This document shows positions 1-11,240 of a stretch of DNA of 64,000 bases, one piece after another. How positions within the stretch are numbered: position 1 is the stretch's first letter; each line of letters begins with the position of its first letter. The stretch covers positions 16,920,309-16,984,308 of the forward strand of contig OW203766.1 in assembly GCA_934045905.1 (NCBI GenBank), read 5' to 3'. The notes under the pieces are model-generated. The model made no database searches, had not been told where the DNA came from, and was given only the letters and a program-made list of their open reading frames with translations. Position numbers and translations under genes: made by a program. Source of the stretch: Leuctra nigra. Lineage: Eukaryota > Arthropoda > Insecta > Plecoptera > Leuctridae.

Positions 1-55
1 TTCGTATACGCGCAACACCTCCAACCCAACTCCAGTGATGTGTCGAAAACTAATA
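1..55 (-). mobile_element. Family H 3' fragment cut by the window edge
   Basis: TTCGTATACGCGCAACACCTCC resembles the family H 3' region on the minus strand (CGGATACACGCAACACCTCG at 16635 and 18695). Too short to say more. Confidence 0.35.
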
Positions 56-233
56 AATTAATTGTGGGAAATATATTAAATAAAAAAATATAATAAAATT
101 TCACATTGCTCTTTGACGCTATTCTGTATATAAATAAAATATAATCTCAACATTAACCTATTCCCCATTGTTTTAGTACTTTGTTTGAAATGTTTAATTG
201 TTTTATATGATTTGGTTTTTTAAAGTTAAGTTT

Positions 234-276
234 TGTCCTGAAGAAGGTCCAAACATATGGACCGAAACTGTTGACA
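234..276 (+). ncRNA. Hammerhead ribozyme-like motif in a Penelope-like 3' tail
   Basis: Core CTGAAGA (238-244), a perfect 5-bp stem II GGTCC/GGACC around loop AAACATAT, then GAAA (264-267). Stem III is one C-G pair, the cleavage triplet is GTT and stem I is TGTC (234-237) with GACA (273-276). All invariant positions of the type I hammerhead fold are met. The host element has no coding remnant here. Confidence 0.6.
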
Positions 277-502
277 TTACCTACAAATAAACTATTACAG
301 GATTAAATATCCCAATCAAGATGATTTTAATAATTGTAATAATCCTGAATCTTTAAAAACTTTTATAAATAACAAGGATTGATTGTCAAGGAACCTGACC
401 AGTAGCCAATCCGTTTTGTGCAAAGTACCGTTTTTTATTGGTTTGAGTGTACATACCTGGGCATTCTAAACATTTTCGTGCAAGACCACGTGAGTATTAG
501 AT

Positions 503-568
503 CATAGCCAACTGACATTACGTGGTTGAAAACACCACATTTCAACCACGAAATGTCAGTTGGCTATG
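503..568. repeat. Long hairpin, 29-bp arms
   Basis: CATAGCCAACTGACATT...GTGGTTGAAA and its inverse TTTCAACCAC...AATGTCAGTTGGCTATG flank an 8-base loop. Near-perfect arms suggest a small fold-back element. It lies between the two inverted ribozyme motifs. Confidence 0.75.
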
Positions 569-751
569 GTTAGATATTGCACTACTCTCATATAATTAGA
601 GCTGACATTTTGCTGCGGTTCTACACTAGATCTAAATTGTATTTTAATACGTCAGTAGCTGAAAATGTAATCATGGGAAATTTTTAAATTTTAGTCATAA
701 TTATTATTCTTGGGACATTTTGTCATGTTTTAAATTTATTGAAAATATGTA

Positions 752-794
752 TGTCTACAGTTTCGATCTGTATGTTTACATCTTCTTCAGGACA
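752..794 (-). ncRNA. Hammerhead ribozyme-like motif, diverged inverted copy
   Basis: Minus strand: TGTC (794-791), CTGAAGA, a weakened stem II (GAT/ATC), GAAA (764-761), C-G, triplet GTA, GACA (755-752). It shares AAACATA and GAAACTGT with the motif at 234-276, so the two are related copies in inverted orientation. Confidence 0.45.
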
Positions 795-1096
795 GTATAT
801 TCACAAACTTTTAATTGAGAAACAATTGGTTTCAAAAGAAAATACATTGACGGATTATGAAAATCGGCTCGGAAAATGGAAATAATTTGTAGATAACCTT
901 GGTCTTACAATATCTGTAATCACATGTCTTTGATGTATGACAAAACATCAGCTATTGCCGTATAAATAGAGCTTGATGGTGGTCCTATTGTAATAACGAT
1001 CAAAATTTGGATTTAGGACCAGCTTTTGATAATGTTTAATGAGATCACGTTGTTGCATGCTCTTTCATTGTTCTGTCAATGAAACTACTTAGATTA

Positions 1097-1735
1097 CTTG
1101 TCGAATAAGTCTGACAACACTGTCGCCACGGCGCGTATATGAGCAGTGTTGCCAGGTGATATTGAAAACCACGGCGTCTTTGAAACCACGGACAAGTGTC
1201 AAGCAACTGACAACACTGTCGCCACGGCACGTGTGTGAGCAGTGTTGCCAGGTGATATTAAAAACCACGGCGTCGTGTGCGAAGCCGCGGACAAGTGTCA
1301 AGCAGTCTGACAACACTGTCGCCACGGCACGTGTATATGAGCAGTGTTGCCAGGTGATATTGAAAACCACGGCGTCTTTGAAACCACGGACAAGTGTCAA
1401 GTCAATCTGACAACAATGTCGCCACGGCACGCGTATTAGCAGTGTTGCCAGGTGATATTAAAAACCACGGCGTCGTGTGCGAAGCCGCGGACAAGTGTCA
1501 AGCAGTCTGACAACACTGTCGCCACGGCACGTGTTTATGAGCAGTGTTGCCAGGTGATATTGAAAACCACGGCGTCTTTGAAACCGCGGACAAGTGTCAA
1601 GCAGTCTGACAACACTGTCGCCACGGCGCGTGTATGAGCAGTGTTGTCAGGTGGAAACCACGGCGGCTGTTAAACCGAGATGTCGAACAAGTCTGGCAAC
1701 AATGTCGCCACGTCACGTGACTGCACAGTGTTGCC
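1097..1735. repeat. Satellite array, ~95-101 bp monomers alternating between two types
   Basis: CTGACAACACTGTCGCCACG (or close variants) begins at 1111, 1206, 1307, 1407, 1507 and 1606, with a degenerate unit at 1693. Monomers alternate between a form with GTCTTTGAAACC and one with GTCGTGTGCGAAGCC. Each contains CAACACTG...CAGTGTTG, an internal hairpin. The small open frames across it are by-products of the period. Confidence 0.88.
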
Positions 1736-2317
1736 GGATGAGGTGGTAATTGAAAAACACCGTGCCTCATGTTTTTCCACGTGTACACGCCGTGTAGGTG
1801 ACAGAATACAGATTAATAGCGGGTGTTACAAGCACTTTTACATCTGTTCCCCCTACCTACATTTCAGAGTCGATGTGGCAACATGGTAATGTGGGGCGTA
1901 TTGTGGATGAGGATTTTATTAGAAAATAGTTTCACAGAATTCTACGAAAACATGTTTTCATATTATACACGTTTTTATTAAACTTTTATGACTTTTTTCA
2001 TCTTCATATGAAATCTTTGGAATATTTCGTCTCGTTTTGTTGGAATATCCTTGTCAGCAGTTTCGAATCTCTATTCGATTCCACCCCCATCTTTTAAAAT
2101 GATTCCTATTCACGTAATAAACAGTCGATATGAATAATTCCAACTTTCAGATAAAAAATCTAAGTTCATTCAATGGGATTTTACCCTACATCAAGAAACT
2201 GATGACAATGAAATGCTTTTTTGTGCCTTGCTAGGATGAAATACAACGGCAAGTGACAGAAATCACTAGAAATATGAAATATTTTGGCAGGCTCTCTGTC
2301 TGCATTGTACTTTTTAA

Positions 2318-2515
2318 AATTATTTAAGTGGCGTTTAACGTCGTACCCTTCTGAAACTATGCTAACGAAGAAAGATGAATGATTATGATAGGTAGATGCT
2401 GATGAATGGATAATGGATGTACCGTGGGAAGGAGGCGGTCGTGGCCTATTAATATGGAACCTTCCAGTATGTATCTCTCGACTGAGAGGAACCACGGTAG
2501 GTAATATCCTCAGTC
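2318..2515 (-). mobile_element. SINE copy (family S1), minus strand, 5' truncated
   Basis: On the minus strand it matches the body of the full SINE at 55708-55996: CGTGGTTCCTCTCAGTCGA, a ...GGAAGGT... block, TTAATAGGC, CGACCGCCTCCTTC, ATAATCATTCAT and a terminal TACGACGTTAAACGCC. The tRNA-like head is missing. Divergence is moderate. Confidence 0.7.
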
Positions 2516-2529
2516 AGAATATACAGCTG

Positions 2530-2990
2530 CGGGAATGGAACCTTTGACCTATTGAGTCCAAGTTTATAGCAGCATTTTTCAGATTTTTTTTATCCACCAG
2601 TGAAAATGTAATATAGAGAAGGGAGGAGAGGAAACCCGGTACCGGCATGTAGCCTACTCCTGACGAAAGATACCAAGGGGACCAACGGCATAACGTCCCA
2701 TCCGAAGGACGGTGTAACATTCACAGCATGGGCCTCCACAACCCGCGCCGTCGAGAGACTGATAGCAGGTGGAGGGAGGTCGTCACACTAACCCCCAAAC
2801 ACACCAATCTCTCTGGCAAGCCAGAGGTTGTTACGTTGTTTTATTTGACCATTGCTCTGGACCATTCCGCTCTGGGAGATTTTCGAGACTGTCGTCGATG
2901 TCTAGTGACAAAGGATACCGACCCGTTCTTACGTACAGACCAAGGTCAAATTCTTCACGCGTCCGGCTGAGATCGTCTTACATAGGACAA
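2530..2990. other. Probable degenerate repeat, unclassified
   Basis: This stretch contains ACCCGGTACCGGCATGTAGC and ATAACGTCCCATCCGAAGG, wording I associate with dispersed arthropod short-element sequence, but no boundaries or duplication could be found. Short overlapping frames here look non-coding. Confidence 0.3.
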
Positions 2991-3162
2991 GATTGCAGGG
3001 AAAACTGGCGCAGCTCAACAATATGCTTTATACACATGTCTGTTATAAATATGAAGACAGGACGTAGTATTAAACAAAATTAATAATATGTCTTTATATT
3101 GCCAGAATCTTGTCTTGCAGTGCGGCCTCCGACATCGGCGAAGGCATAGAGTGAAAGTCAAT

Positions 3163-4458
3163 GATTGACGATGCCATGTTGCCATGTTGCAGGGCCAATG
3201 CTTGATCAACGTGGGCGGCGACGTTGTCTACGTGTCCTATACGCCCGGATGACCTTCGACCTTGCAACTGTGTTGACGATGCGATGTTGCCATGTTGCAG
3301 GGCCAATGCCTGATCAACGTGGGCGGCGACGTTGTCTACGTGTCCTACACGCCCGGATGACCTTCGACCTTGCAACTGTGTTGACGATGCGATGTTGCCA
3401 TGTTGCAGGGCCAATGCTTGATCAACGTGGGCGGCGACGTTGTCTACGTGTCCTACACGCCCGGATGACCTTCGACCTTGCAACTGTGTTGACGATGCCA
3501 TGTTGCCATGTTGCAGGGCCAATGCTTGATCAACGTGGGCGGCGACGTTGTCTACGTGTCCTACACGCCCGGATGACCTTCGACCTTGCAACTGTGTTGA
3601 CGATGCCATGTTGCCATGTTGCAGGGCCAATGCTTGATCAACGTGGGCGGCGACGTTGTCTACGTGTCCTACACGCCCGGATGACCTTCGACCTTGCAAC
3701 TGTGTTGACGATGCCATGTTGCCATGTTGCAGGGCCAATGCTTGATCAACGTGGGCGGCGACGTTGTCTACGTGTCCTACACGCCCGGATGACCTTCGAC
3801 CTTGCAACTGTGTTGACGATGCCATGTTGCCATGTTGCAGGGCCAATGCTTGATCAACGTGGGCGGCGACGTTGTCTACGTGTCCTACACGCCCGGATGA
3901 CCTTCGACCTTGCAACTGTGTTGACGATGCCATGTTGCCATGTTGCAGGGCCAATGCTTGATCAACGTGGGCGGCGACGTTGTCTACGTGTCCTACACGC
4001 CCGGATGACCTTCGACCTTGCAACTGTGTTGACGATGCCATGTTGCCATGTTGCAGGGCCAATGCTTGATCAACGTGGGCGGCGACGTTGTCTACGTGTC
4101 CTACACGCCCGGATGACCTTCGACCTTGCAACTGTGTTGACGATGCCATGTTGCCATGTTGCAGGGCCAATGCTTGATCAACGTGGGCGGCGACGTTGTC
4201 TACGTGTCCTACACGCCCGGATGACCTTCGACCTTGCAACTGTGTTGACGATGCCATGTTGCCATGTTGCAGGGCCAATGCTTGATCAACGTGGGCGGCG
4301 ACGTTGTCTACGTGTCCTACACGCCCAGATGACCTTCGACCTTGCAACTGTGTTGACGATGCCATGTTGCCATGTTGCAGGGCCAATGCTTGATCAACGT
4401 GGGCGGCGACGTTGTCTACGTGTCCTACACGCCCGGATGACCTTCGACCTTGCAACTG
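3163..4458. repeat. Minisatellite, 12 units of 108 bp
   Basis: TGTTGACGATG recurs every 108 bp from 3271 to 4351, preceded by a variant unit at 3163. Units from 3487 to 4242 look identical. Earlier units carry GCGATG, CCTGATC or TATACGCC variants and the unit at 4243 has ACGCCCAGATG. Because 108 is 36 codons, one frame on each strand stays open for over 1.3 kb: plus 3165-4487 and minus 4455-3094. The predicted repeats are a basic/Cys-rich unit and a QGRRSSGRVGHVDN-type unit. I see no start context, splice site or known domain favouring expression. Confidence 0.92.
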
Positions 4459-4499
4459 TCATCGCGTCTAGCGTGTTGACACGTTGACTAGATGAATAG

Positions 4500-5936
4500 A
4501 CGCTCGTGCCAAATAGCCGGCCATCGTGTTCATAGATGGCGCTGATCCTCACGATAATGGTTCAGGTAACTGTAACCCTTTATACGCCACGAACCATCAT
4601 AGTGTTCGAAAAATAGGGAAGTCTCCTCTAAATTAGATGTCAGAATAATGATTATTTTATGGAAGTTGAGGTGTGCCAGAACTCTGGGATGGTATATTTT
4701 TGTTTTACGATGTAATAGTCTGTAAGGAATCAATTTACAAATTGATAGAAATTTTATATTTTATTATTCTGGTTTTAAAACAGTAGGTATAATAACATTG
4801 GCGTCATTCACTCATTGAAAGTTTTAATTTGTCTTGTTAGAGGTGTGTTTGTCATTATTATTTGTGTTGATATTTACAAATTAATGACCAAAAAATTAAG
4901 GATACTTCCTATGTACTGTAAAGTGTTTCTCCCTAGATATGTAATTGTATGTTGACTTGGCAGTATGGACCTAATCAACCGCTAAACTTGACAGCTAATT
5001 TAATAAAGCTTTGAAGAACCGGCCCTAACTTTTCTAATCTTGTCTCGAGCTACGACTATGGTTGTAGACAGCCTAAGTTGGCCTAAAGTGTGATTGCATA
5101 ACTATTAATTGGAGATGTATAGCCAATGGTGAGATGGCCTGTCTTTCGATCGCCTGACAATCATTTTTCCAATACTAGAAAAGATTTCACGGAGTTCATT
5201 TAATTTGTAAGAAATAGTTTTGTTATGTTTCCCAGTTTTATTTGGACATATATAATTTGACTTATAAAGGGTTGGTTGTTGAAGCTTCCTTTAAGGACGA
5301 GATAAAATGTTTACATTATAAAACCTTTTTGGAAGTTTTAAAATGTAATAGAATCTTTGGCTGAAGGTAATATTATTGTAGGTATTTAGCATAGTGTGAT
5401 CCAATTGGTATTCATCATATTATCTCTTAATTGGTCTAATCGGGTCACGCCTCAGATCTTATAAGTTATGTGTGCATACGGATCATATCATCTGGCGTTA
5501 TAAAAGTTCAAACGTGCATCTAGTTTCTGAGATTAATGGAGTTGAAAATCAGTCGTCGGTAACTTTTAAACTATTAATGAGGAGGACTCGTTTCGTATCG
5601 ATATATTTGCAAAAAAAATATTTTCTTGTTAGATGGAAATATTGAAACGTACCAACTTGTTACATTTCAAAAGTTATCAACAAAAAAGACATAATTTTCC
5701 TATATCTCGTGTGTTAAATTGCTCGTCATCTACAGACAAAAAATTTAAAATTCAATACAAGTACACCGTTTCACATCAAAGATTTTTAGAGTAAAATAAA
5801 AAGCAAAAGAGAAATGCTATGAACTTTAATTGGACCCCAGATCAGTCCAGCTCTACTTAACGTGTGATGACACAAACAAATGTCATAATGTCATAACTTA
5901 TCATGTTTCCCATGAGACAGCTCTAGCTCTCTTTAC
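4500..5936. other. AT-rich intergenic sequence, nothing recognised
   Basis: No open frame of note, tandem array, inverted repeat or transposon end was recognised in this 1.4 kb. Confidence 0.5.
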
Positions 5937-6145
5937 CTCAGAGGCAGAAAGCCGGAAGTCCGTTCACTCGATTTTGCGTTGCACACTTTTGGAATGATGT
6001 AATCAAGCTATTTCATTTGCAATTGGCTGATGTATTGTATAGTATTCTCTTACACAATGATTCATGTCACCATTATACAAATATGATTGGATTACTGGTC
6101 ACCTCAAGAATCATTGAAATAGACTTCCGGCCTTCTACCTCTGAG
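5937..6145. mobile_element. MITE family M1, complete copy
   Basis: Terminal inverted repeats CTCAGAGG.AGAA.GCCGG at the left and CCGGCCTTCTACCTCTGAG at the right enclose 209 bp, flanked by TTAC on both sides (candidate 4-bp duplication). Interior words TTTTGCGTTGCA and CACAATG recur in the copy at 12970-14020. Confidence 0.8.
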
Positions 6146-6442
6146 TTACAGATATGACATCCTTTCCTATGTTGCTTACCAGTTGTTCACAGCTTGAGAG
6201 AGTGAAGAATACTTGCCATTGTCAAGAGTACACGGGAATAACGATAAAAGTCCATTTTTGAAGAGTACAAATTCGTAGTGATTTCTTTAATCTTTGAAAA
6301 TGTTATCTCGGATTGTAGGATATATTGCTATAATTCCCCTGATGCCGTCAATAAGTCCTTTTATCTTCGAATTAGAATTATATCAAGTTGACCTGTATCG
6401 TTATTTCCCTGCATTCTTCGAGTTACATCCATGACAGATGTA

Positions 6443-6722
6443 CACTTGGCCAAACAAAACTTGAACGTTTAATAAATCTGATAGGCTGATTCGGCATTAC
6501 ACCAGCGGATTCCCGACACTTCGGCATTACACCGAAGATTACACATTACAGAACATTACACCACCAAGATCGCACCATCAGAAGTCAGTCTAAGCGATCT
6601 CATTGTCTCACTCTAGTAGGTGACCTCACATTTCAATGATAATAACAAGCTTTGATTGGTTATGGGACATGACCAGCAGTCATTCAAATTTGGTCAACGT
6701 TCAAGTTTTGTTTGGCCAAGTG
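6443..6722. mobile_element. MITE family M2, copy with an internal expansion
   Basis: TA-flanked element with inverted ends CACTTGGCCAAACAAAACTT and AAGTTTTGTTTGGCCAAGTG. Compared with the 207-bp copy at 53894-54100 it carries about 70 extra bases near the left end, built from GGCATTACACC repeats. TA target and short size fit a Tc1/mariner-type MITE. Confidence 0.85.
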
Positions 6723-7154
6723 TACCTTTAGTTGAAACTCATCCTAGACGTTTGTTTTAAATAATGATCCGCTTTCCACTGTGATATTTATAGATGAGTC
6801 ACTTGAACTTTTACTGGTTTATGCCGACTATTTGCCAAAAGCAGCATTGTTTGCCACTTTTTAAAGAACACGAATAATTCATGTTTTAATTATTTTAATG
6901 GGGACTGTTGGTTTCTTTGGGGTAAACCAGCTTTTGATATGGAAATGCTCTTAGCAGTTTATTTGATATTAAACACACGTCATTTCTATGTAATTGTTGT
7001 TTCAAAAGTGCTATACAGTAGGCCACTAGAGGAGGGAATTAAAATACACACAAAATGGCTCCACTTTTGTGAAATTAATACATTTTTAAAACTTTCAAGT
7101 TGTCTTATATCCACTGTAAAGTCAGGTATATTTCACAACTGGTTGACAGCGTAA

Positions 7155-7400
7155 CGAGCGTCACCACGGTACTTTTATGACACTTTTTACTCTGTATTTT
7201 GTCTGTTTCTTTGTGTCAAGCTAAAATCTTGCACACACACTAATGTCATAGGAGCGGTCACGTGTCTAGTCTTTGAATAAGATACTGTGATTGGTTGAAA
7301 ATTTAAAATAAAAACCGATTTACCAGTCAAATTCAAATTTTATTTATTTCGAATTCAAATTTATGACATGCGAGTATACATCTACAGTTAGCCAACTGTA
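7155..7400 (+). mobile_element. Helitron-like family H fragment
   Basis: GAGCGTCACCACGGTACTTTTATG, a T-rich tract, then CTTGCACACACACTAATG and TGTGATTGGTTGAAAATTT match the 5' half of family H (compare 13031 onward). The 3' terminus is absent. Confidence 0.6.
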
Positions 7401-7600
7401 AAAATGTCAAGTAATGGAGCCGTTTTATGTGGATTCTACTCCCCGTCTCTCAAGGCACATTATGAACTCTTCCCAAATCTAGTCTTATTAACTACTGTTT
7501 TCATGTTTTAATTTGCTTGAGCGAAACTTTAGTTTCACTCTGTCAAAAGTGAGTATACTGAAATAATTATCTATGCAAGTATTGTTTAGCATTAAGCTTG

Positions 7601-7704
7601 TCTTCCATGAACGTGAAATCTTGCCACAGCTCCATGGTTACGCGAATCAACAGCACATGTTGGTCGCACAGCCAATGTGATCCTGTATCCATGTTCATGG
7701 AAGA
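7601..7704. repeat. Inverted repeat, 12-bp perfect arms
   Basis: TCTTCCATGAAC at 7601-7612 and GTTCATGGAAGA at 7693-7704. The interior is non-repetitive; possibly a decayed MITE. Confidence 0.55.
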
Positions 7705-7810
7705 ACACGTGATCTAAAGGTCCCCAGGGACGCCAGGGATTCTTGCTAGGCTGGACAGCGTGAGGTGCCTAGTATTTCTTGCGTGTGGGACACATATTTT
7801 TACGCTGTAT

Positions 7811-8108
7811 TGCATGAGAAAATGTTTACCTCGTTGTCATGCCAACATGATTCAATATGGCCGCTCCCAGGGCAACATTTTGAATTGTCAGACCAATGTT
7901 TACATTGAAAACGTTCATGTAAAATGTCAAAAAATATTTGTAGTGACTTTTATAAGTAAAGACATTGAAGGTTAATACAATACTTCGTATTTTCATGGTT
8001 TAAAATAATAACGATTTGATGTTCGTTCTGACAGTTCAAAAAGTTACCCTGGAAGCGGCCATATTGAATCATGTTGCCATGGCAATGAGGTAAACATTTT
8101 CTCATGCA
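7811..8108. mobile_element. Palindromic MITE, ~95-bp arms
   Basis: TGCATGAGAAAATGTTTACC at the left is answered by GGTAAACATTTTCTCATGCA at the right, and pairing continues through CATGATTCAATATGGCCGCT. The right arm carries an intact GTTGCCATGGCAA. No clear duplication was seen at the edges. Confidence 0.8.
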
Positions 8109-8819
8109 GGATGATTGATAGAGATGTTTGATTAAGATGGGGGACGTGGTTTTTTTGTATTTTTAAGTCAATAGAGACGAAATTGGGACGCTAGATGGAC
8201 AGTTTTTTGGGGTAAAAAGGGATTGGAATATCATATAAAACGTTTAGAAAACTTTGAAAATTATCCTATTTTAGTTATTGGATTCTTATTTTATTTAAAA
8301 GGTCCAGGTTAAAAAAAAAAATGGCCAGAAGGATGCCAAACAAAACATGTAACATTATTTTATACATAGTGTCTTACCAAACAATATAAATTTTGGATAA
8401 AGTTTCTTAATTATTTATTTTATAGCAATAAATATCCGTAATAGGTGTAACATCTTTACATTTTGGGATGACAGAGGGTGGCCAAGAGACAGTTTTACGC
8501 CCATCCCTGGCGCAATCCCTGGTTGTCACTCGACGTTTAGTACAAGCATAAACATGTTCTTGATCGATCTGTCACTCACATATTGACATCTCGTTTAAAT
8601 GTAAAACAATATTCAATCATTGAAGCAACTCAAATCATAAACCGTTGGCTTGACGTGTATATTAATGCGTGTTTTGTGTACAATGAATATAAAGATGATT
8701 ATATTACTGATGTCTCTTTTGTTTTCTTATCCTTCTCGTCACTGGCCCATCCCGTTTGCCTTTTCCCAGTCCTGTCAGTAGAAATAGAGCAGAAGTTGTC
8801 ATTTACCAAGGTCAAATGA

Positions 8820-9460
8820 GGGGGTGGGGACGTAAAAAAATGTTTTAAAATGTGCCGCGACCTGAGACCCTATTCTAGAACTTTTAAATTCCCAATTCTG
8901 ATGAAATCTGATTCAGTGCAATGTTAATCCTTATGGTCGTGACCGGATTCCATCAGGAATGGAATTGGGAAAACGTTCTAGAATACGCCTCCAGGTCGGC
9001 TGAATTTTAAAGGAGAGCATTATGATGACATGGAAATGAATATGAAGAATAGGTAAAACATCACCAGAAGAGCTCCACAAAGTCACGTCGTGTAGTGCAT
9101 CCAAGAATTATTTCTTAGGTATGAGCATCCACTCAAATGTGTTCGCATTGTATAAATAAAAGCAGGGGATGAACACGATTATCTTAATTTTCCATTGCGT
9201 AAAATAAAACAACTGCTTGTAAGTTTCATTTTCTTTATACGCTTCAAACCTTGGCCGTCAAAGCGAGAGGTCTGCCATGTAATGTATTGTATTTTAACAT
9301 TTATTGGGCGTGGGTAGAGTGGCTATACTCCCACTTAGCCCCATCGCTACAAGAAATACTTCTGCTCTCTGATCGACAAAGCATTCTGTTTTTCTGATGT
9401 ATAATGTAAAGGGTACTTGAACACAAACTGAAAGGGATTTTGAAATACTTAAACGTTTAA
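8820..9460. other. No gene recognised
   Basis: AT-rich, with an inverted pair CTATTCTAGAAC..TTTAAATTCCCAATTC (8871) and GAATTGGGAAAACGTTCTAGAATA (8958), about 20-bp arms, suggesting another small fold-back element at about 8870-8985. Confidence 0.4.
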
Positions 9461-9510
9461 GAGGGCTGAAGTGAGCGTGGCCTTGAAGAGTTTTTTTATC
9501 GATTTTTATC

Positions 9511-9788
9511 AATATCTTTTACCAATGTAATTGTTAACAAAATAGGGCTTTGTACGAGTCTTCAGAGCAGTTCAGTGAAAAAAATTTCATAGTTTGGAAT
9601 AAGTTATTAGTTTTATTTTGTCCAACAGATGTTTAGTGCCATAATTTTACTAATATTCGGGCACTAAACGTCTGTAGGACAAAGTAAATCTAATAAACCA
9701 TTACAAGCTATGGAATTATTTTCATTGAACTGTTCTGAATACTCGTACAAAGCCCTATTTAGTTATCAATTACATTGGTAAAAGATAT
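9511..9788. mobile_element. Palindromic MITE, ~125-bp arms
   Basis: The left arm starts CTTTTACCAATGTAATTG and the right arm ends CAATTACATTGGTAAAAG. Both arms carry GGGCTTTGTACGAGT/ACTCGTACAAAGCCC and TTTAGTGCC/GGCACTAAA around a ~25-bp centre. The sequence is absent at the symmetric site near 11241, which shows it is an insertion. Confidence 0.8.
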
Positions 9789-9790
9789 TA

Positions 9791-11240
9791 GTGAGGGATG
9801 TAAGCACAAAAATAGTGCAAAATGTGATACAAATTTTTCCTTTGGCAGTCTTATAGGAAATTTTCCGCTCTTTCATAATTTCGATATCCTCAAAAAATCG
9901 GGCGGCCATTTTGGGCTCCAGGGCTGTCCAAAGTGCCAAAAAGTGTGTATTTCAGTGAAATTATAAAACTTTTGTAAATTTATTGTTCTTGTATAATAAA
10001 CGATGTGTCAGGAACGTACGATAAAAAAATAAAAATTCTAAGTCTACCGAAAGTTGTATTTATTCAAGAAATTAAAGATGTCGGCGAGTAAGCTCTAAAA
10101 TAGCCGCCATTTTCAGGGAATTCGTGTTTCAAGGTTGCAGTTGTTCATATTATGGACATTTAACTTAAAAATCGATGGATCGCGAAATTAACCCTTTGGG
10201 GGGTGGGGGGTGGAGACCAAAAGGTTTCGATGTGTGTAAAATAATCCATAGTAGATAGGGACTAATAATTTCTTGCACACACTAATAAAACTGTGCTCTG
10301 TTCGAAAAAAATCACGAGATCCCAAAATTATGCCGCCATCTTGGATGAGACGCGTTTATATTTCGTTATTTTGCGCACAGCAGTTGAAAAATGATGATAA
10401 ATTGGCTACTTTGCTCATCCCTTGTTCACTGCAAAGGTATTGAGTCACCGCCTCCTGAACTAAAATTACATGTTAAAATCCCTATCTTGTGACATTTTAT
10501 CAACACACAAACGAAGTTTTAGGGAGAACGGTTGGAGATACATAGAATATGTAAATTACAAATGTCTTTATTAGAATTAGTGCTATATTTTATGTCAAAT
10601 AAACTTTTTCGTATTGTATGGAGAACGTACTGAAATTGACAAAAAAAGAAATATAAGCTCTTTTTATCCAAGATGGCGGCATTATTTTGAGTTCTCGTTT
10701 TTTTTTTGAAGAGATCACATTTTCTTTAGTATGTGCATGGAACCATTTTTATCTAGCTAGTGTGGGCTATTGTATACACATCGAAACCTTTAGGGCTCCA
10801 CCCCCCACCCCCCAAAGGGTTAATTTCGTGACCCATAGATTTTTAAGTTAAAAGTCCATAATATGAACATAGATAAGCAACTGCAACCTTGAAACACGAA
10901 TTCCCTGAAAATGGCGGCTATTTTAGAGCTTACTCGCCGACATCTTTAATTTCTTGAATAAATACAACTTTCGGTAGACTAAGAATTTTTATTTTTTTAT
11001 CGTACGTTCCTGACACATCGTTTATTATACAAGAACAATAAATTTACAAAAGTTTTATAATTTCACTGAAATACACACTTTTTGGCACTTTGGACAGCCC
11101 TGGGGCCCAAAATTGCCGCCCGATTTTTTGAGGATATCGAAATTATGAAAGAGCGGAAAATTTCCTATAAGACTGCCAAAGGAAAAATTAGTATCACATT
11201 TTGCACTATTTTGGCAAATGTATGTGCTAACAGCCCTCAC
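9791..11240. mobile_element. Fold-back element family F, complete copy
   Basis: 1.45 kb beginning GTGAGGG.TGTAAGCAC and ending GTGCTAACAGCCCTCAC, flanked by TA. The arms (9791-~10370 and ~10665-11240) are inverted copies of each other, including CCTTTGGCAG, a G-rich AACCCTTTGGGGGGTGG block and ATGCCGCCATCTTGGAT. Short open frames in the arms mirror each other and do not look coding. Confidence 0.8.

Noticed and set aside
3094..4487. 440- and 453-codon frames as genes
   Set aside because: They follow from a 108-bp tandem period (36 codons) and are open on both strands with no start context, domain or splice evidence.
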